NCBI GenBank assembly: GCA_013420905.1
Contig: JAAXNY010000004.1
Span: 1,674,001-1,738,000, forward strand
Origin: Collybia mongolica
Taxonomy: Eukaryota > Basidiomycota > Agaricomycetes > Agaricales > Clitocybaceae
Reading direction: 5' to 3'
DNA: 64,000 bases
The first letter of the stretch is position 1. Every line of letters starts with the position of its first letter. Made by a program: the position numbers and the translations under genes. Below the pieces are notes generated by a model, which saw only the letters and a list, made by a program, of their open reading frames with translations, was not told the origin of the DNA and made no database searches. Positions 62,228 to 64,000 of this stretch are shown in pieces.

Positions 62228-62328
62228 GCCTGAGCGGGAATCGAACCCTCAACCCTTAGGATGTTGCACAGCCACCCTGATGGGAGCACAACTTTTTGCA
62301 GCAATAACTGCTACTCCATTGTGCCCCA
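62228..62328 (-). other. tRNA-like head (pol III promoter-like) of the retroelement
   Basis: At the very 5' end of the insert the minus strand reads GGTTCGATTCC (62237-62247), an exact match to the tRNA B box. It is preceded by TGGAGTAGCAGTTA near 62310, a loose A box. The A-to-B spacing of about 70 bases is longer than in a normal tRNA, so this is a tRNA-derived promoter and not a tRNA gene. Confidence 0.6.
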
Positions 62329-62343
62329 AAACCCCCTGTTATT
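62329..62343. repeat. target site duplication, right copy
   Basis: AAACCCCCTGTTATT, identical to 60623-60637, at the 5' end of the minus-strand retroelement. Confidence 0.92.
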
Positions 62344-63897
62344 AAAGAGTTAAGATACTCAGTTGGATAAGGTTGGTAATCATTGAGAGTCGGATTATCC
62401 ATTTGTACAGAGTCAGCACTTCTGAGGATTCTTTTTTCTCCTGGGAATTTACTCAGAACAGACCGATTAATGTCAGTTACATCATCATTCTTGCAAGACA
62501 GAATGGTATGATTCAAGAAATAATTGTCATCATTGTTGGCATGTTCTATTCCAGGATAAGTTGATGTGTTGAGTGCATCAATAGTATTCCCATTACAGCA
62601 CATTGCTTGAGGAATTTTGACCATATCACTATCATCCATATTGTTTCCAGAACCAATATCCAGAAGCCATTCTACATGAGTAATGTTTGCCACTGTTCTT
62701 TCCAATCACATGTTTGCAACCAAGTAGTGGACCTCAACATCTTTCCAAAGATGGCCTCTGCGGAAGAAGGATGATACAATCTGCTGTCACAGACCCCATG
62801 AAACAACAGATAGAGTTTGTCTAAAGTCACCACCAAAAACTACAGTGATTCTACCAAAAGGGGAGTTAACCTGAAGCACATCTCTTAGAGCATGATCTAC
62901 TGCATCAATATGTTTGTGTTGCATTGTGACTTCATCCCAAATAATGACCTTTGTCTCTTTCAGAACATCATGCAAATCTGAACCATGTTTGATTGATGAC
63001 ACAGTATTCTTTAATGCAGGAATAGGAATTTTAAACTTTGAATGAGTAGTGTGGCCCCCCTTTAACAGTAAAGCAGCAATTCCAGATGAAGCAACACATA
63101 GTGCTACTTTGTGCTCTGCCCTTACTGCAGTAGCAATAGTATTGCAAACAAAAGTCTTTCCACCTCCACCTGCACTATGTATAAACAACATTTTGCCTTG
63201 ATTGTTTTCAATAGAGTTTAAAGCAGCATCAAAGGCAGCAGCTTGTTCCTGAATGAACTTTTGTCTGTTTGTAACAACTAAGGCCCTCAACTCATCCACA
63301 TCATAGCTAGTTTGTTCAGCTAGAAGATAGTTTCTGGGGTTGTCTGCCCAAGTTTCACCTTCTGAAGGTCCAACCACAGTTGGCATAGGTTCAAAGTCTT
63401 TGAGAGTTTTTCCTGATCTCATTAAAATTCTTTTAAGTAAATGCAAGCCATAATCATATACTTGATTATCAGTGAAAATGTGGTTCTGATAATGTGGCAT
63501 TGTTTCAAGCTGATGTCTCAAATCATCACAGATCTTTGGTTTAAACTGTTCCCAAAGAACCTCAGGAGAGGTTGGAGTACAGTTTAATAATACAGTATTA
63601 TAGCAAATAATGGTCTCAAGGAGTACCCAGTTTGCATATCTCCAACCTCTTGCAAGCACTGAATCCACTCTCCATTATCTTGCAAGAGTCCATGTTCCAT
63701 ACATATTTCTCTATATGTAGTATACACCTTTTCCTCATAAGTCCTCAGATCCTTATAGCATTTTGCCCCAGTAACAACAGTCAAAAGAAGTCTCAAATAA
63801 AACCTTTCTCCCTGAGAAGGTGATGCAAAATACATTCTTCCAATTGCATAATTCTGTTTTCATGGTGTCCATTTCTTGGTAGTCTTAAAGTAAACCT

Positions 63898-64000
63898 GTA
63901 AGGGCAACTCCGGCGGAGTGCGCGCGAACTTAGTAGAGCGGGCCGACGCTGGTGGAGGGGATCCTAAGTTGATGTATTCACTTGTACGACATATGTACTA
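63898..64000. other. CpG-rich sequence at the right edge, different origin from the Helitron
   Basis: The CpG-free Helitron sequence stops at about 63897 and CpG-rich DNA begins, with a 13-bp palindrome ACTCCGGCGGAGT at 63907-63919. It may be the end of another short element inserted in the Helitron, or a break. It is cut by the window. Confidence 0.45.

Larger units (their letters stand above)
60638..62328 (-). mobile_element. poly(A)-tailed retroelement inserted in the Helitron
   Basis: A 1,691-bp insert flanked by a 15-bp direct repeat. The minus strand is the sense strand, since the insert ends in a T-run on the plus strand (from 60638 to about 60651), that is a poly(A) tail. Its 5' end carries a tRNA-like B box and its 3' part the C-terminal end of a LINE-type protein. 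Unlike the Helitron it is full of CpG, so it is younger than the decay of its host. It is either a 5'-variant LINE with an internal deletion or a long SINE with a LINE-derived tail. Confidence 0.82.
60154..63871 (-). pseudogene. Helitron Pif1-type helicase, broken
   Basis: On the minus strand: IGRMYFASPSQGERFYLRLL, then DNGEWIQCLQEVGDMQTG, then CDDLRHQLETMPHY. The helicase core follows: Walker A in FIHSAGGGGKTFVCNT, Walker B in KVIIWDEVTM, and FGGDFRQTLSVV. Later motifs are ERTVANITHVEWLLDIGSG, PGCPIMLL, QGLCNGTCMIV, FAMTINKSQGQS and VFSHGQLYVALSCCTSG. In-frame TGA stops stand at 63860-63862, 62787-62789, 62706-62708 and 60571-60573. At 62706 and 60571 (NM-stop-LERT, MLL-stop-NLD) the family has arginine, so CGA to TGA is the simplest reading. 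A one-base frameshift lies near 63600, and a 1.69 kb insertion splits the gene between SLITGG and LPLAKL. It cannot give an intact helicase. Confidence 0.88.
59952..63897 (-). mobile_element. decayed Helitron, 3' part, interrupted by a retroelement
   Basis: The minus strand reads the C-terminal half of a Helitron Rep/helicase protein and ends about 200 bp later at a GC-rich hairpin (59965-59981) followed by GTCTTTAGCTCG and a T. That is the position and form of a Helitron 3' terminus, though the last four bases are CTCG and not the canonical CTRR. The element is nearly free of CpG, with none between 62763 and 63910. The right border at about 63897 is a sharp jump to CpG-rich DNA. The Rep domain and 5' end are missing from the window. 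Confidence 0.8.

Noticed and set aside
62228..62328. functional tRNA gene
   Set aside because: The B box is exact, but the A box is loose, the spacing is too long and no cloverleaf can be folded; it is a tRNA-derived head.

Overview
The window looks like nuclear DNA of a filamentous basidiomycete, probably an Agaricomycete. It is packed with protein genes broken by many short GT-AG introns of about 47 to 60 nt. The gene families are fungal: class IV chitin synthase, Pex23/Pex30-type peroxin, DASH/Spc34, MedA-like regulator, DUF3684 and DUF3712 proteins. The mobile DNA is also of fungal type: a Helitron, a non-LTR retroelement tail, and CpG-depleted relics.

Left part (1-17.5 kb). A small secreted protein gene comes first. 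A very tight divergent pair follows, a peroxisomal DysF-domain peroxin and the GPI mannosyltransferase Gpi18/PIG-V, with proposed start codons only 22 bp apart. Next is a giant gene of nearly 10 kb on the minus strand. It encodes a single-pass membrane protein built from repeated DUF3712-type modules that I read as three copies of a roughly 3.1 kb super-repeat. A serine/arginine-rich nuclear-type protein gene follows after an intergenic stretch that carries a perfect 13-bp hairpin.

Middle part (17.5-44 kb). A DUF3684 protein with an HSP90/sacsin-like ATPase start and a C-terminal HEIAH motif is followed by an F-box/LRR-type protein and a class IV chitin synthase. The chitin synthase is divergent from a dual-specificity phosphatase gene. 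About 4.5 kb without a credible gene follows. It includes 1,577 bp with no CpG dinucleotide at all, which I take as a methylated and decayed mobile-element relic. SKI3, the TPR scaffold of the Ski complex, follows.

Right part (43.6-60 kb). This holds a LETM1-type mitochondrial protein, an unrecognised conserved-looking protein, Med27, a MedA/DUF7082 regulator, a DOCK-family Rac/Cdc42 exchange factor, and a Spc34-like DASH subunit. A 47-nt in-frame intron appears to join the Spc34 part to a long C-terminal extension.

Right edge (60-64 kb). The 3' part of a Helitron, with its Pif1-type helicase read on the minus strand, is riddled with CGA-to-TGA type stops and nearly free of CpG. A 1.69 kb poly(A)-tailed retroelement sits inside it, flanked by a 15-bp target site duplication. 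The insert keeps its CpGs, so it arrived after most of the Helitron's decay. It carries a tRNA-like B box at its 5' end and the C-terminal end of a LINE protein near its 3' end. No CRISPR array, rRNA gene or clear functional tRNA gene was seen. The nuclear genes do not form an obvious pathway cluster; cell wall and membrane trafficking, RNA turnover and mitosis genes are simply neighbours.
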